This document shows, one piece after another, positions 44,700 through 56,860 of a stretch of DNA of 64,000 nt. Position 1 is the first letter of the stretch. The number at the start of each line of letters is the position of its first letter. The translations under genes were made by a program, and so were the position numbers. The DNA comes from Ixodes scapularis (Eukaryota > Arthropoda > Arachnida > Ixodida > Ixodidae). The notes under the pieces were generated by a model. That model saw nothing but the letters and a program-made list of their open reading frames with translations. It made no database searches and was not told the DNA's origin. The stretch covers positions 44,580,745 through 44,644,744 of the forward strand of contig NW_024609837.1 of NCBI RefSeq assembly GCF_016920785.2. The letters run 5' to 3'.

Positions 44700-45310
44700 T
44701 CTTGTGCAGAGCAGGCGCAACAGCCGATCGTCATGATTCAAAAGTGCGACATCCTCAGCATTAGATTTGGTGTTAGGAAACTCATGTAATGTTGCTTCGC
44801 TTTGTCGCACACGGTTTAAAGTGGAAGACGGAAAAGCGTTTCTTGTGATTTCAGATAAAGCTTCAAATAACTGGCAACCATTATTTTAAGCCACAATGTG
44901 GCCAAGTGTCGCTACTCTGACGCGTAGCTTATTTAATGACACTATTCATGCTCTTGTTCAAGAGGCTTCTAATACCTGGAGGGGCCGAGACGTAAGCCCC
45001 GTGGATTCCACAAGCCACTACCTTTTGACACCTGCCTCTTCTTCATTGTTCCCGCTTGTGCCAGTAAATTAGCTACGGTTCAGAGTAACGACACTTGGCC
45101 ATATTGTGGCTTAAAATCATGGTTGCCAGTTACCTGAAGCTTTATTTAAATTCACAGGAAACGCTTTTCCGTCCCCCACAAATGTTTAAACTACCCGCGA
45201 CAGAGCATTGCAATATTGCATCAGATTCCTAGCACCGCATCTAATGCTGAGGAAGTCGTGCTTTTGGATCATGACGATCGGCAGTTGCGTTTGCACTGAA
45301 TAGGACCCAA
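44700..45310. mobile_element. Foldback element FB1
   Basis: Arms of about 220-240 bp (44706-44936 and 45068-45288) are inverted copies. GCCGATCGTCATGATTCAAA, GGAAAAGCGTTTC and AAGCCACAATGTGGCCAAGT on the left have inverse counterparts on the right. No coding capacity. Confidence 0.8.
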
Positions 45311-45319
45311 AATGGCGGC

Positions 45320-46115
45320 GCCCAAAACAATTTTGGGGAACGGAATGCCGGTACTTTAAAGCTCATTCAGTGACTCTAGGCATGAAGTGAACTCGGGTGT
45401 ATTATTTTCCTCTTCGTCTTTATTGTTTATTGATTTCAATCATATCGAATAATTAACACATTATATCACGCTACGCGTGTGTAATTACTTGTCTTAGATT
45501 TATTAACCTGACCCAGTACTTAAACCATTCATTTATCGATAGTAAATCTTCCAATATATTTTTTAAGTGTGAAGGTAAAAAGACACGGCGATTGATGATG
45601 ATACAGACGCCAACGCCGCCCTCGGAAATTTTTCGAACACTAGAAATCAGCACTTTGTCTGCCATCCGCCAGGTAGCCCAACAAAACACCCAAACAGTTT
45701 TTAATTGTTTTTAAAATTAGCTAAGCTCTACACCTATTATGAAACCAAAGCAAGATCATTGCGAAAATTTAATACACCGCAATGTATGCCTATTCCAAAC
45801 AAAAAATGTTATTAGATGCCAATAAATCTGTTTGATGTCCAAAAAGATATGCGTCAAAAACAGGTAAGTTTGAAGGGCTCCTGGAGCGTTATGACTTTGA
45901 AAATGAAAAAAAGCCATCGTCCACCTCTTGGGCAACCATTGTAGCTCTAAATGCTATAAAATATTTCATCATAGTTTAAATATTTCCTCAGCGGCATTTG
46001 AAGTACGATGACTCAAAGAACAAAAAAGTGCTACGTTTCATATAAAATATCTAAACAAAAAATTTTTACACAACATTAAATGTTTTTCAGCATATTACCA
46101 ATTATAAGCACTACA
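45320..46115. other. No gene seen
   Basis: AT-rich spacer between the two foldback elements. Confidence 0.35.
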
Positions 46116-46119
46116 TCTG

Positions 46120-47250
46120 TAGCTAATTTCATTGCCCTAGCGCTTGTCAATAAAAACATATTTGTGCTGAAAAATGTCAATTTTAGGGCAATATTTGGAG
46201 GGATGAAAAAAACAAAGTAGAGCAAATACCAAAAAAGTGTATCGTTACATTTTGCTCCGACATCATCTTAACAAAACTGCTATATTGGAACCGTGCTATA
46301 TTTAATAGATCGTTCATAAAACATGAACTAGCGGAGCAAGTGAGGGTCCGCGCCATCATATTCGCAACGCTACAAACGCGCATGAACAGTAAAATCCAAC
46401 ACATACATAATATTAAATGAAAGAGGATTGCATTACCTTTCGAATCACATCAATCCCACAAAACAGTATTTATAAGGAGATGATTAATGACCTGCCAAAA
46501 AGTACCTAAACTGCCACATTCAGTGGGACCGTGGCCTTAAAGGCCCTGGGTACAAAAGACCTTTCTCTCTGACAACACAGGAAAACAGGAGAAACAGCAA
46601 CCGTTTGATGGGTTGTACAGTGCAAGATGCTACACTAGTTGCAGGAAATGTGGAACCTGTGCAAGGTGACAGTTTGCGTGAGAAAAGCTTCTGGTGTATT
46701 AGCTTCAGGGCAATTTTATTTAGCTAAAATCTCAATTTTAAAGCCTGTAAAACATTAATTGGTGAAAATGGAATAATACGATTTTAGACGCCTTCACTTA
46801 AGTTTGCTATACTTTACTTAAGGGCACGGTCCCACTGAATGTGGCAGTTTCGGTACTTTTTGGCAGGTCCTTACTCACCTTTTTTTGAATACTATTTTGG
46901 GGTATTCATCTCGTTCGAAAGGGAATGCAATCGTCTTACATTTGATATTATGTATGTATTGGTTTATATTTTTTCATGCGCATTTGTAGCGTTGCGAATA
47001 TGATGGCGCGGACCCTCACTTGCTCCGCTAGATTATGTTTCATGAACGATCTATTAAAGATAACACAGTTCCAACAGAGCAGTTTTGTTAAGATGATGCT
47101 GGAACAGAATGGAACTATGTACGTTTTTACGTTTTTGGTAATTGCACTACTTTGTTTTGTTCATTTCTCCACATATTGCCCTAAAATTGTAATTTTTCAG
47201 CATAAATATCTTTTTAACGACTTGCGCCAGGGCAATGAAATTATTCATAC
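46120..47250. mobile_element. Foldback element FB2
   Basis: Arms of about 425 bp (46126-46548 and 46818-47245) mirror each other, with AATTTCATTGCCCT at both outer ends and CATTCAGTGGGACCGTG at the inner ends. The similar frames on opposite strands (MRxCSVANMMARTLTCSA) are a by-product of the inverted repeat. The right outer end lies inside the integrase end of gypsy-like copy 2. Confidence 0.8.
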
Positions 47251-48400
47251 TCAAGTTTTGTACGGAAGGCCGGACTTCGGCTGAAATTTCTCACGACGAG
47301 TAGTCCGACCGAATTAACTGCCATTACTTCCGATCTGGGAATCGCTCGATCTTCGTTCGTGTCATGAGATTGAGGGGTGCGGCTCTTCGTCAGCCGAACA
47401 TTGTTTCGGCGGGTGCTCTTCCCGTGGAAGATGAGACCGTCGCGTGCTGCCGGAACAAGAACCTGGCGATTCTTCAACGAACTGCTTCTTCCGTAAGCTT
47501 CAGGTGGGCTTTCTTCGTTTCGCAGACCAACTGTTCTGCTTGCCCGTTAGTTGCAGGATGGTATTGTGCACTAATGTGGTGCCCAATGCCGTTATTTAAA
47601 AAAAATTTTTTTTTTTGTAACAAGATTTGGCGCGTTGTCAAAGAAAAGTATTTTCGGCAGGGCAAAAGTAGCGAAAAGAGAGCGTAAAACGTCAATGACG
47701 CGTTCGGACGTTGTGGCATGCATCGTGGAAACTTCCAACCACTTAGAGTACGCATCGACCATGACTCCGCAGGTGCGGATACGCCTCGCCACCCACTAAT
47801 AGTTGATCGTTTGCAGTTACTGTTCACAATGGCGCTGGACTCGAGGAAGACTTCGAGTCTGTCCGTAAAGTTAGCCCAGGTGCCAACATGTTTGTCGAAA
47901 GCGGTAAGTGTTCGAAACGGGGACAATGTCGGTAGCGACGTGCTGTGCTTGACACTGGACGCCTACCATTCCCTCAGAAGAAACTTGCTTGTTCGCCTGC
48001 CACGAGACGTCCGAAATCAGGTCACCCCACAACTCCAGCTCCCGACAAAACAGGTCTTCAATGTCCGCATGTCCTTAGTTAGCAGTCACGTGAACTTATA
48101 AATTCCCGAACGGTCATCGCTTGCCGTCGCTAAACGTCGCTCATTCATAGCGTCTTCATTGCAAATAAACGTCTTCCTACTTATTCTGATGCTTTTCATC
48201 ATATCCCTCCTAAGCTGTACTTACAACATTATGTCTGTCAGTACTTCTGAAAATATTGCGACGGCGTTTGCTTTCTGGGAACTATAATGTCACAACCTTT
48301 ACAACATCTTCATGACCCGGTGAAACACAATATTTCGTGACGTCACTCTTCAGTCGCCATTATAATGGTGAGGTAAGTACTGTAAATCGCGAAGCAGTTT

Positions 48401-48575
48401 ACTCTACTCCGTTTCACCGTATGTTGTACCGCAGCGAAGGCTGGAAGCGGGAGTTCCTAGCGTTGAAAGCTGCACTTATACTGCACGAGAGCTTGTGCCG
48501 CCGAGATCTGCCCCAGAGCAAAGAGCTCGTGCTAATAGCCTTTCCTGCGGTACAACATGAGGTGAAACAGAGTAT
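48401..48575. mobile_element. 175-bp MITE inside gypsy-like copy 2
   Basis: Inverted ends TACTCCGTTTCACC then GTATGTTGTACCGCA, against the inverse of TACTCTGTTTCACC then TCATGTTGTACCGCA. Copy 1 lacks the segment at the same point (GGATGTCTAGTGAACGGC). Confidence 0.85.
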
Positions 48576-48805
48576 AGACGTCCACTTCCACTGGTGTCTT
48601 GGAAGATTGAGTCTACTGAGAGTGCAGTCTTGCAGAAAAGGTTTTCATTGACAGAATATTGACACGTCAATCAACAATTGATTCCTTCTTCGTAAGATTT
48701 ATTGCGAAAGCCCGTGGCGAGCGCCGGGCCGAATGTTCCTATATCAGAGAACACTTACTACCCAGCCTGACATTCTCGCATACATGATTTTGCTGGGCCA
48801 CGCTA

Positions 48806-49002
48806 TAAGGAGTATTCACTGGGCGCCATATTTGTGGGTGATGTCTAGAGCGCATGCTTTGAACGAGCCCACATTAATAGGCTGCTAAAACCGGCAATCT
48901 TGAGGGTGCGGAATGCACGTTACTAAAGAACTGTAGAAGCTCGCCATCAGCACGCGCTCAGCAGTCGTGCACACAGCTATGGCCGCCAGTGAATACTTCC
49001 TA
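48806..49002. mobile_element. MITE, family B copy 2
   Basis: TAAGGAGTATTCACTGGGCG at the left and the inverse of GGAAGTATTCACTGGCGGCC at the right. The interior matches the copy at 1.93 kb. Copy 1 of the gypsy-like element has the uninterrupted target CTCAAGTAGCGTGG, so TA is the likely duplicated target. Confidence 0.9.
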
Positions 49003-49209
49003 TTGAGCCAGCTGAGCACAGCTGGCAGCGGCGCGAGCAAGGCCACGAGGGGAACGTGATGGTGCTCGAGCCATCCCACCGTGAACCAATGTTTCGGCCA
49101 CCCCACGGGTGCGTGTCGCCATCTAATGGTTGAATTAACGCCTTGTTCTAGATGGCTGTTGTAGGACCGCAGCCCTAATGACATTGAAAGCAAGTCCACA
49201 GATACCACC

Positions 49210-50680
49210 AGTGGAGTCCATTGAAATAATATCCGAATCCAGCAAGGGTCAAATGCGAGCAATATAAACGTATTTAAATAAATAACTGGTATATGCTTGT
49301 ATTCCTTTCTTACTTTGCCCCTGTACTTGGGCTGTCTCACTTGTGTTTCTCTCTCACTGGCCCAGACTATGTTTAATATGTTGCTTGAGCAGCATGCAGC
49401 TTTTCTGCTTTGGCATGTTTGTTTAAAAGCAGAGATACAAATTAAAAAAGAACACAAAATAGGATAGATAACTTGTCAATTCAATCAGACCATCAGCAGT
49501 ATAGATTAAGTGAGATATAAATCTGTCGTTATGCTCTTGCGAGTGTGGCCAGATATCTTCCTTTTCATATACCATGAAGTTGTGTTTCATGCGCTGTCTG
49601 CTCTGTCAACGATGCCAGAAATGTTGGTTGAAGTTTCGCCTGGGGCTACAGGTTATACTTTAATAAAACTAGATACTAAAATTCCCACTTCCTACGAAGA
49701 ATGAGCAAAAAAAAAAAGTAAACAGGAACGAGCGTACCGACAGCTAACGCCGTCACAGCCTCCACAAGGCGAGCGGGGCGAGTCAGGGAAACATTCTGTC
49801 CTCGACGTGAGGTCACCCCGGTTCGCCGTCAAGGGGCGCCACGCAAACGTCTAGGGGCTAATAGGTCGCCGGAGCCGTAAATAGCTCATCTGTATGTATA
49901 GGACCAGTTCCAAAATTGTTGCGATGGCACCTTTATTGAACGTCACGTTCCCCGATAAGCACACGACAAAAAAAAAGCGTCTTTACGCAATGATAAAATG
50001 GCGCATCGTAAACCATACAGTGCACATAGCAGGCAATTCATAAACTCAAAACATAAATCATTATATTAAATAAGAATATAGACTTAAACGAAGATCGGCA
50101 GACTCTATTGGGATAGCCAAAGAACAAAGACTAGCGAATAACGGGCACACTGTCACGTTTGTATTTTGTCACGTGGGATCGACAAGGGAGAAAGAAAAAA
50201 AAAATTAAGGATAATTTCTGACAGCGGCAGCGAAGGTAAGGCAGTGCGCCGCAGCAAGCGAAGACACGGCTACGCTTGAAGCATCCCAATTGAAGGTGCG
50301 CAATGGTAGCGTTGCGAAGCGGCACTTCTCTCATCCTCCAGTCCGAAGCGAACTCAAGGGTTCCAAGCCCTTCGCACCAACCCTTCCACCGAAGTGCACC
50401 TACACAAACGCAATCATTCCTACATTTCGCGTTAATGTAAGCTACCGTGCGCGTAATTTGATTAACGCTCACGCCAATTACCTCCAGAAGCTCTCTGAAA
50501 AGCCACCATATTTCTTTTTTCATACTTCTAAACGTTCCCGGCACAAATCACGTTCGCAATAAAAACACACACACAAAGAAAACCTCATACACGCTACAAG
50601 TCGCAATACGCAATCATAACAGAATCTTTCAAACCCCTTTTAGTATAATACAAAAAAAAAAATCGCTACTTCCGGTCGCA
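49210..50680. other. No gene accepted
   Basis: Opposing frames of 137 (minus) and 90 (plus) codons at 50.13-50.56 kb overlap each other, with no motif to choose between them. Confidence 0.3.
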
Positions 50681-50685
50681 AAGTT

Positions 50686-52130
50686 ATGCAGCACAAACTG
50701 TTAACTGTGACGTGCCTCGCTCGCAACAGCAGCACCACCTCAGTTGAAGTGGACGGTGGGATAAGCTGTGGCATAAATAAAATAAATCCACCCAGTTCTT
50801 TTGTGGGCCGTTTTTTTTTTCTTAATATTATGCTTAGCGATTACCAACTCGCCCAGCACACCACCTTGCCCAGTCTATCAGTTTCTTTTTTTTTTTTTTC
50901 TCATTCCCTTCTGGTTAGTTTAAACTTCAGACGCAGCGTGTCGCTGACAGCGCAGGTGGTGTCAGCGGGGGGACTGGTTACAATTTATATTTGCACCCTC
51001 CCGTCCCCGCGTTATGTAACGCGGCGAAAAAACAGCGGGAATCTTCGTGCTAAAAATATATACATATATATTATAATACGTAGGACGATTCTATTGAAAG
51101 GGATCTTAAAACGAAGTGTTTATCATTTTATACGAATCGTTCAACCATGTTTTGTCGCTGTCCTCACCCCTCCTCTTATATTTTTTATTACCTTATGGTT
51201 CTTTGTCTGTTTTATATTTTGTAGTGTGAAGAATCGGCGATGAATCGAGTCACGGCAAATAATAACCAAATATGTAACACTTCTTTCAACGCCAGGATGA
51301 ATCATTTCACCGGGCGACGCGTGAGCTCATGCTGTGTTGCCAGACTCAAGAGCCGACTCTTCTTCAAACCGATAAATTTAACGGAAAAGAAATAACAAAA
51401 AATGCGTTCGGGGGGTAGGAGGGGGGCGAAGCGTTTAGTGTTAATATTTTATCACTATTATTATTGTTATAGTTAACAAAACGTTTTATGTTTTAGCGTG
51501 AAAGCGCCCTCTGGCGGGGTGCTACCCTACTAAACGAAGTGTGCGCCAGTTTCGTACGAGCAGTTGAAGTGACCGAATATTTGGTGTAATCGTTTTTGAC
51601 GCGTGGTAGGACGCTTGAAAGAACGGGAGCAAAATTGTTTTTATGACTGTTTGACAGAGAGAGGGGGGAGAGGGAACAAACATGGCGTTAATGGAGGTAA
51701 AAGGGGTTTTGTGAGTCGAAAAGCTTCGAAAGTGGATTTTGGTCCTCGTACTTAAGTCGCGTTTGTTTAGACAAAATTGAACCTAATATTAACAAGAAAA
51801 AACGTCGCAAGTTGTTTGATACAAACGAGATTGAACTGTTTTTTTTTAGTAGTTTTACGTTGCTAGAAAAAAACTAGAGATTACGTTTAAGTGTCTTTTT
51901 GTTTTAATATACCTAAAATGTCAAACGAAATTCGCAAAAAAACGTCGTTTGCAATAAACACTACTAAAATTTAAATATTAAAATATCATCTATCGTCAAA
52001 AGTCAAAAGTTATTTTCTTAGGCTGAGGCGCGCACAGTTATGACAGATATGTAAATGAAACGAAAAACAAACAGGTTTTCCCCTTCGGTTATCTATTCGA
52101 GAAACTCTTCACAGATATAGCGCGGGCTCT
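50686..52130. other. AT-rich, no gene accepted
   Basis: A 185-codon plus frame at 50686-51243 is rich in Phe/Ile from T-runs and shows no domain. At 51678 a start-like CATGGCGTTAATGGAG is followed by a GTAAAA donor-like site, which could be a tiny first exon but cannot be supported. Confidence 0.25.
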
Positions 52131-52136
52131 CTCTCC

Positions 52137-52340
52137 CCGCCGCCCGTTTCGATCTGGATGAATATCATACCGGCGTGCGGTCATGTTTTATGACTTCGTG
52201 CGACGCGTTAAAGACCCCAGGCTAATGTCACTTTAACAGCTAAATTTCTCATATAAAGCTGAGACACCAGACCCCCCCCCCCCCCCCCCCCCAAACCGGG
52301 GCTGATTAATCTCCCGCTGTCTAAAGAAACACGTGACCAT
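52137..52340 (+). repeat. tRNA-derived SINE, copy 4 (5'-truncated)
   Basis: Starts at GTTTCGATCTGGATGA and keeps the body motif CGTTAAAGACCCCAGGCTAA. A run of about 21 C (52272-52292) replaces the normal sequence after GCTGAGAC. Confidence 0.8.
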
Positions 52341-52736
52341 ATTTACGTTTTACTTACAGATAGCTGGAGGTGTCAGCAATGACAGCAACGTGAAACTAAT
52401 ACGGGCGAGTCAGGGAAATATCAAAAATGTCCTCTACCCACCTGCACGGACGATAGGTAAATCAGCTCAGTGGTTGACATATTGAGTACTTTGTTGGAGG
52501 TGCAATGTTCTCTTGTTTTCACTTTATAGGAGCTTACTGGCACTAGCGGAACCCGAGTATATTCGCGCACAAAGCCACTGACAAAGCAACCTTTCTGTTG
52601 AAGTGTAATTTCAGGAATAAGTGCGAACCTTTTCTTTCAGTATCCCCTTCGCGAGCTTTGGTGACGCAGGTTGTAGGTCGCGGTGTCTACCAGTGGGCGA
52701 CATTTAACCCCCAGTGAGGATATTTGGACGCGGCTT

Positions 52737-52969
52737 AAGGTCGGTTCACACAGGGGAACTTTCCTGCTTTGCGTTACGTTACATTACGACCACCAACGAC
52801 CGTTTACGTCGCGAGACAACCGTCACCGGGACGTCCGTGCTTCGAAGGAAGTGTGGCGACCGGTTCAATGTGCAGCTTGACATCGTGACACACGAAACAC
52901 GAATGTCCCGGTGATTCCTCGCGTAACGTAAGAAATCGTAAGCAAACGCCCGATGTGTGAACCGACCTT
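52737..52969. mobile_element. 233-bp MITE
   Basis: Perfect 16-bp terminal inverted repeat AAGGTCGGTTCACACA. The inner part also shows inverted similarity (GTAACGTAA-like, CCGGGACGT/ATGTCCCGG). Confidence 0.8.
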
Positions 52970-53679
52970 CGTAGACGCAATTGCGAGCATTGTGCCGTGG
53001 CTGGTGCCCCATGAGTGCAATCGAGTGCAGCCTGCGGCTGAACATAGCTTTCGCAAGCTTCAGTTTGCACCTTTTTGTCCGCGCGAGCAGAGATATGGCG
53101 GCATCCAGTGGCCTTGGTTGCAATTGTTTATAAATTGGACCATAGGGTTATTAATGTACGCTAGAGAGAGAGAGTAAACGTTTTACTTGAATTACCAAGT
53201 CAGGCGCCCGTGGTTGCCACTCTTCGTCCACCACGTTCTTCACGTGCTGGACTAGGAGTGTCTTCCCTTACACCCATAGAGTTACTATGATGTACGCTAG
53301 AGGTTCAACTGGCGCTGGTGTGCTGTCGCGAATTCAAGCAGACAGCAACCAGTCGAAAGTTGACCTCCGGTAATGCATTTCTATGGAAAAAAACTGAATG
53401 CATTTTCTCTCTGCGATAGATTATAAGAACAAATATCCCGAATAATTTGGAGGTACTAGGTAGCTTCAAACATTTGTCAGCCCGGCAGGCGGAAATATTG
53501 GTCGGTCGCAGTGTTTTTCTTTCGAATTCATTGCATTAAAAACTTTGCTAAAAGGGCTTCGTATATGTATTTATGTGCGCTGTCGGACACTGTTAGCGCG
53601 AACATGACGTCAGCGCAATTCAGCATGGGGGATCTACGTGCCAAACGAACGAAGGAGATCCGCAAAACTAAGAAAAAAC

Positions 53680-54300
53680 GGCAAAAACTACGCAGTAACA
53701 CTGAATCAGAAAGTCCCTCTGCATGTAGGATCAAATAAATGAAAGGCCACGTAATATTTTCTGATTTTCAATACGTAATTACTGCTTCATTCTTTCTGTC
53801 CCGTGCGTAGATACTTGTTCTACGTTCAAAACATCACCTGCACGCTCGAAAGTTTTTAGAACAAGTGCTTGATAAAAGCTGCCCGACATAAAAAATAAAA
53901 AAAAGAGGCACCTTTCATAGCCCACGTACTTTATTCGTTACGTTCTGAAGGTTCTCAACCGCTTGGAAGGATGCAAGACGGAGTAATTTTTACACACAAG
54001 ACTGACTGGCATATTAGCGATATATAGGCGTCATCGGAATACTGGCAAACCTTGAACACACTTTATATCCCGTTCGATTGTTATTTTGCGTAAAATCGTC
54101 TTTAGGTTTTACAGTCCTGCTGCTGAACACAGGTTTCGATTTGAAATATCGCGAAGAATCTATACGTCGTTCACTGATGAAGAAAGATTCACCAATTAAA
54201 GCAATTACACTTTTACATTCTGAATAAAGGTACAAACTATTCGGTACTAACACAATAACAATAGTGTTACATGTTAATTGCAGACGAAGAGACGAAATGC
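53680..54300 (+). repeat. Dispersed repeat R3, copy 2
   Basis: Second copy of the segment at 30.1-30.8 kb, same orientation. The overlapping minus frame of 264 codons (54014-54808) has no motif and is probably chance. Confidence 0.6.
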
Positions 54301-55129
54301 ACACGGTGTTTTTTATTGATCTCAATGACAATTGCTGGATCGCGCTCCCCCGCTGACGAGCAACACACATTGCACTCGCAATACAGATCCACACGGCGTC
54401 TATTCCTGATCGGTATACATGCGTGCGAAGGCACAGAGACGGGGTACTTCGGCGTGCCAAGGACGCTTTGATCCCGCCGCGAGACAGGCGAAACTTGCTT
54501 TCGACGAGTTGTGACTTTTTCCTGCTGCACTGCGCTTTCGTAAAATTTTCCACGTGTTCACGAAGGCAAGAATCAACGGTTACACAAAGTTTTACAAATC
54601 TTCTTCGGCGAAAGACGACGCACGAGTAGAAAACGTGTCTACAGCACGCTGGAAAACCGCAGCAAAACCCTAGCAAAACCGCAAATCGTCTACGAGCAAG
54701 ATGGCCGTCCGGTGGCTTCACTCGCGCTGCAGCGAACGAGCGGGGAAGAGCGAACCAGCAATTCTCATCGAGATTAGAGCGTTTTCCCATAGCAATGCAC
54801 AGGAGCACCGCAAAAGTAGACTGGTGGCTGTCTGCCTTTAATTAGCCTTCCGGAAGTCGCATGGACACTAGCGCCAATTGAACCTCTAGCGTACCTTACA
54901 TTAACTCTAGGAATTGGACCCAAGAATTGAATGACCACTCGATTTTGGCTCGCGATAATCAATGGCTCGACAAGCATTGCGGTAGTTTCATCGTTTCAAT
55001 GACAATAGCCAAACCCTGACAATGTCTGGAACACTGCTTGTCCTTCGCTTGGCCGAAATCGATCGTGTTGCTGTTATACACATTAAAACTTTGGTTTAGG
55101 CTAGTTGGTTTATGGTAGGTATAAGGTTT

Positions 55130-56860
55130 AAAAGCGCAAACAGACAGGGACAAATGAAAATAATACAAAGGTTTAATGTTTAATGTGTTCCGCACGAAGG
55201 TTTAATGAACGCTGTGGGGAACAGGATCACTGAATCGGGAGAGGTGGTGTTTCAATATTTTGCAGGTAACAGTAGCGAACATTTTTTAAAACTTTTAGAA
55301 TTTTATCTGGGTTCTACTGCCGTTAGCATCAGTGGGCAGTTTGATATACAAAAATCTGGGGTTTGTATTGGTTTGTCCGTTGCCCCTTTTTTATGTGACA
55401 TTTTTTTAGCATCGTTAGGCAAGCGGAACTCTGATCTTGAACAGTTACATATAGTAAAGGCGTTTGGGCATGTTGACGATTTTCTTGTAATTTTAAGTAC
55501 TGATATTAATTTGGATGAAGTTGTTGCGAAAGTTGTTAGAAATTTTACAGAGGCACCAGGAGATCTGAAGTTCACTTGGAAGATACCAGACGACAAGCAC
55601 ATCCAATTCTTAGATCTTATGATAAATTTTTCTGGAGACCATTTTTGTTTGATCTATAAACCGCGGTCAAAGAAAGACCTAGTGTCGTTACACAGTGCTC
55701 AGTCTAAACTCATTAAGTGGGGAATCACTATAACCTGCCTCCAGGCAGCATTCGAAAAAGGTTGTAATCACCAAATGTCGACTAGCCTTGATGTGTGCAG
55801 ATAAAAAGGCTACGGAATGCAGGGTTCCTCATGGCTGATTTCTAGTGTCTGTGAAAGCCTGCTTATATAAACTCAAACAAAACAATCAACAGGATGGTAG
55901 TATCACAAAATGAGATGAAAAAAGAGCGCATGTCATTCCGTACATGCACAGAGTTTCCCACAACATAAAGAAGATTGCCGGCAGATACAATGTTAACATC
56001 GTTTTTTTCTGCGCCCTGGAAACTGGCTAAGATTTGTCCGATAATGACTAGAAAAAAAAAAAGTTCTGTGCTCCAAGAAGCATGTAAGCCAATATACTAG
56101 CTGTGTAACTAACGTCATCTTTGAAATACCGCTTAGTTGCGGGAAAGTTTATATAGCACAAACCGGCCACTGTTTCATTGACAGGGCAAGAGAACACAAA
56201 CTATCTGTACGCAACAATTCGGGGGGTCATCTGTCTGCGCATTGTAAGCGTTGTGGCTGCGAACCGCTTTTAGAGTCAACGACGTTCTTGAAAAAATCAA
56301 AAGAAAAAACAGAGCGGGAGATTATAGAGGCTTTCTTTATTAAAAAGAAAAACGACAAGTGCATCAGCGCGTCATCTGTTAGCCTACTAGATAAAGAAAT
56401 TATTTATCTAGATGGGTGTCTCTAGAGTGTTTTATTGGCTGTTGGCGTTGTTTGAAATGTTAACGGTAGATGATTTGTCCATATAAGCGTTGAACGGTCT
56501 TCGAATAAATCAGTTGAGAGTAGCGCCTTGTCCCTGTCGTTTGTGTCATTCTCTATTGTCCCTGTCTGTTTGCGCTTTTAAACCTGTGATAGACGTTTTC
56601 TGTTTTCGGTTGTTCTCAGTCACGTGGGTTCCGGATCTGGTATGTGGGACAAAACATAATGAAACATTTGAACCTGAAATATGCCTGAAAATGTAAGTTA
56701 GGTAAAACAAGAATGTGTGACAATTACAATTTTTTCGCACACACCTTCCAGAAACGTGGAGAGATCAAAACAATGCTTTACTGCACACTGGAAATGTCGA
56801 CATTGAAGATGGGTGCGCCCTGGTGGAAAAGATGTATACCCGTTGACGGAATATATTTGG
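55130..56860 (+). mobile_element. Penelope-like retroelement with GIY-YIG endonuclease
   Basis: A 200-codon frame (55205-55804) has the Penelope-type reverse transcriptase blocks SGVCIGLSVAPFLCDIF and VDDFLVIL (the YVDD box reads HVDD) and IQFLDLMI. Downstream, with stops and frame changes, come PYMHRVSHN and IVFSAPWKLAK. Then GKVYIAQTGHCF, RAREHKLSV and REIIEAFFI (about 56145-56427) form a GIY-YIG endonuclease in which Gly-Tyr-Val/Ile is Val-Tyr-Ile. A 24-bp sequence around GCGCAAACAGACAGGGAC occurs at 55130-55153 and inverted at 56557-56580, as in Penelope pseudo-LTRs. 5'-truncated and inactive. Confidence 0.8.

Larger units (their letters stand above)
47258..49205 (-). mobile_element. Ty3/gypsy-like element copy 2, internally deleted
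   Basis: Inverted relative to copy 1 and collinear with it. From right to left: LTR-like region (interrupted by a MITE at 48.8 kb), leader (interrupted by a second MITE at 48.4 kb), gag fragment with WANFTDRLEVFLESSAIV, then immediately integrase VMVDAYSKWLEVSTMHATTS, FATFALPKILFFDNAPN and HHISAQYHPATNGQAEQLVC. The gag-to-integrase junction is the same as in copy 1. FB2 adjoins its integrase end. Frames are broken, so it is not autonomous. Confidence 0.78.

Noticed and set aside
46183..47284. Two similar peptides on opposite strands containing SVANMMARTLTCSA.
   Set aside because: They are the two arms of a foldback element read outward. No other evidence of coding.
50686..51243. A 185-codon plus frame with hydrophobic segments.
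   Set aside because: Hydrophobicity comes from T-rich DNA. No signal, motif or context.
54014..54808. A 264-codon minus frame.
   Set aside because: It spans the dispersed repeat R3, whose other copy does not keep the frame open.
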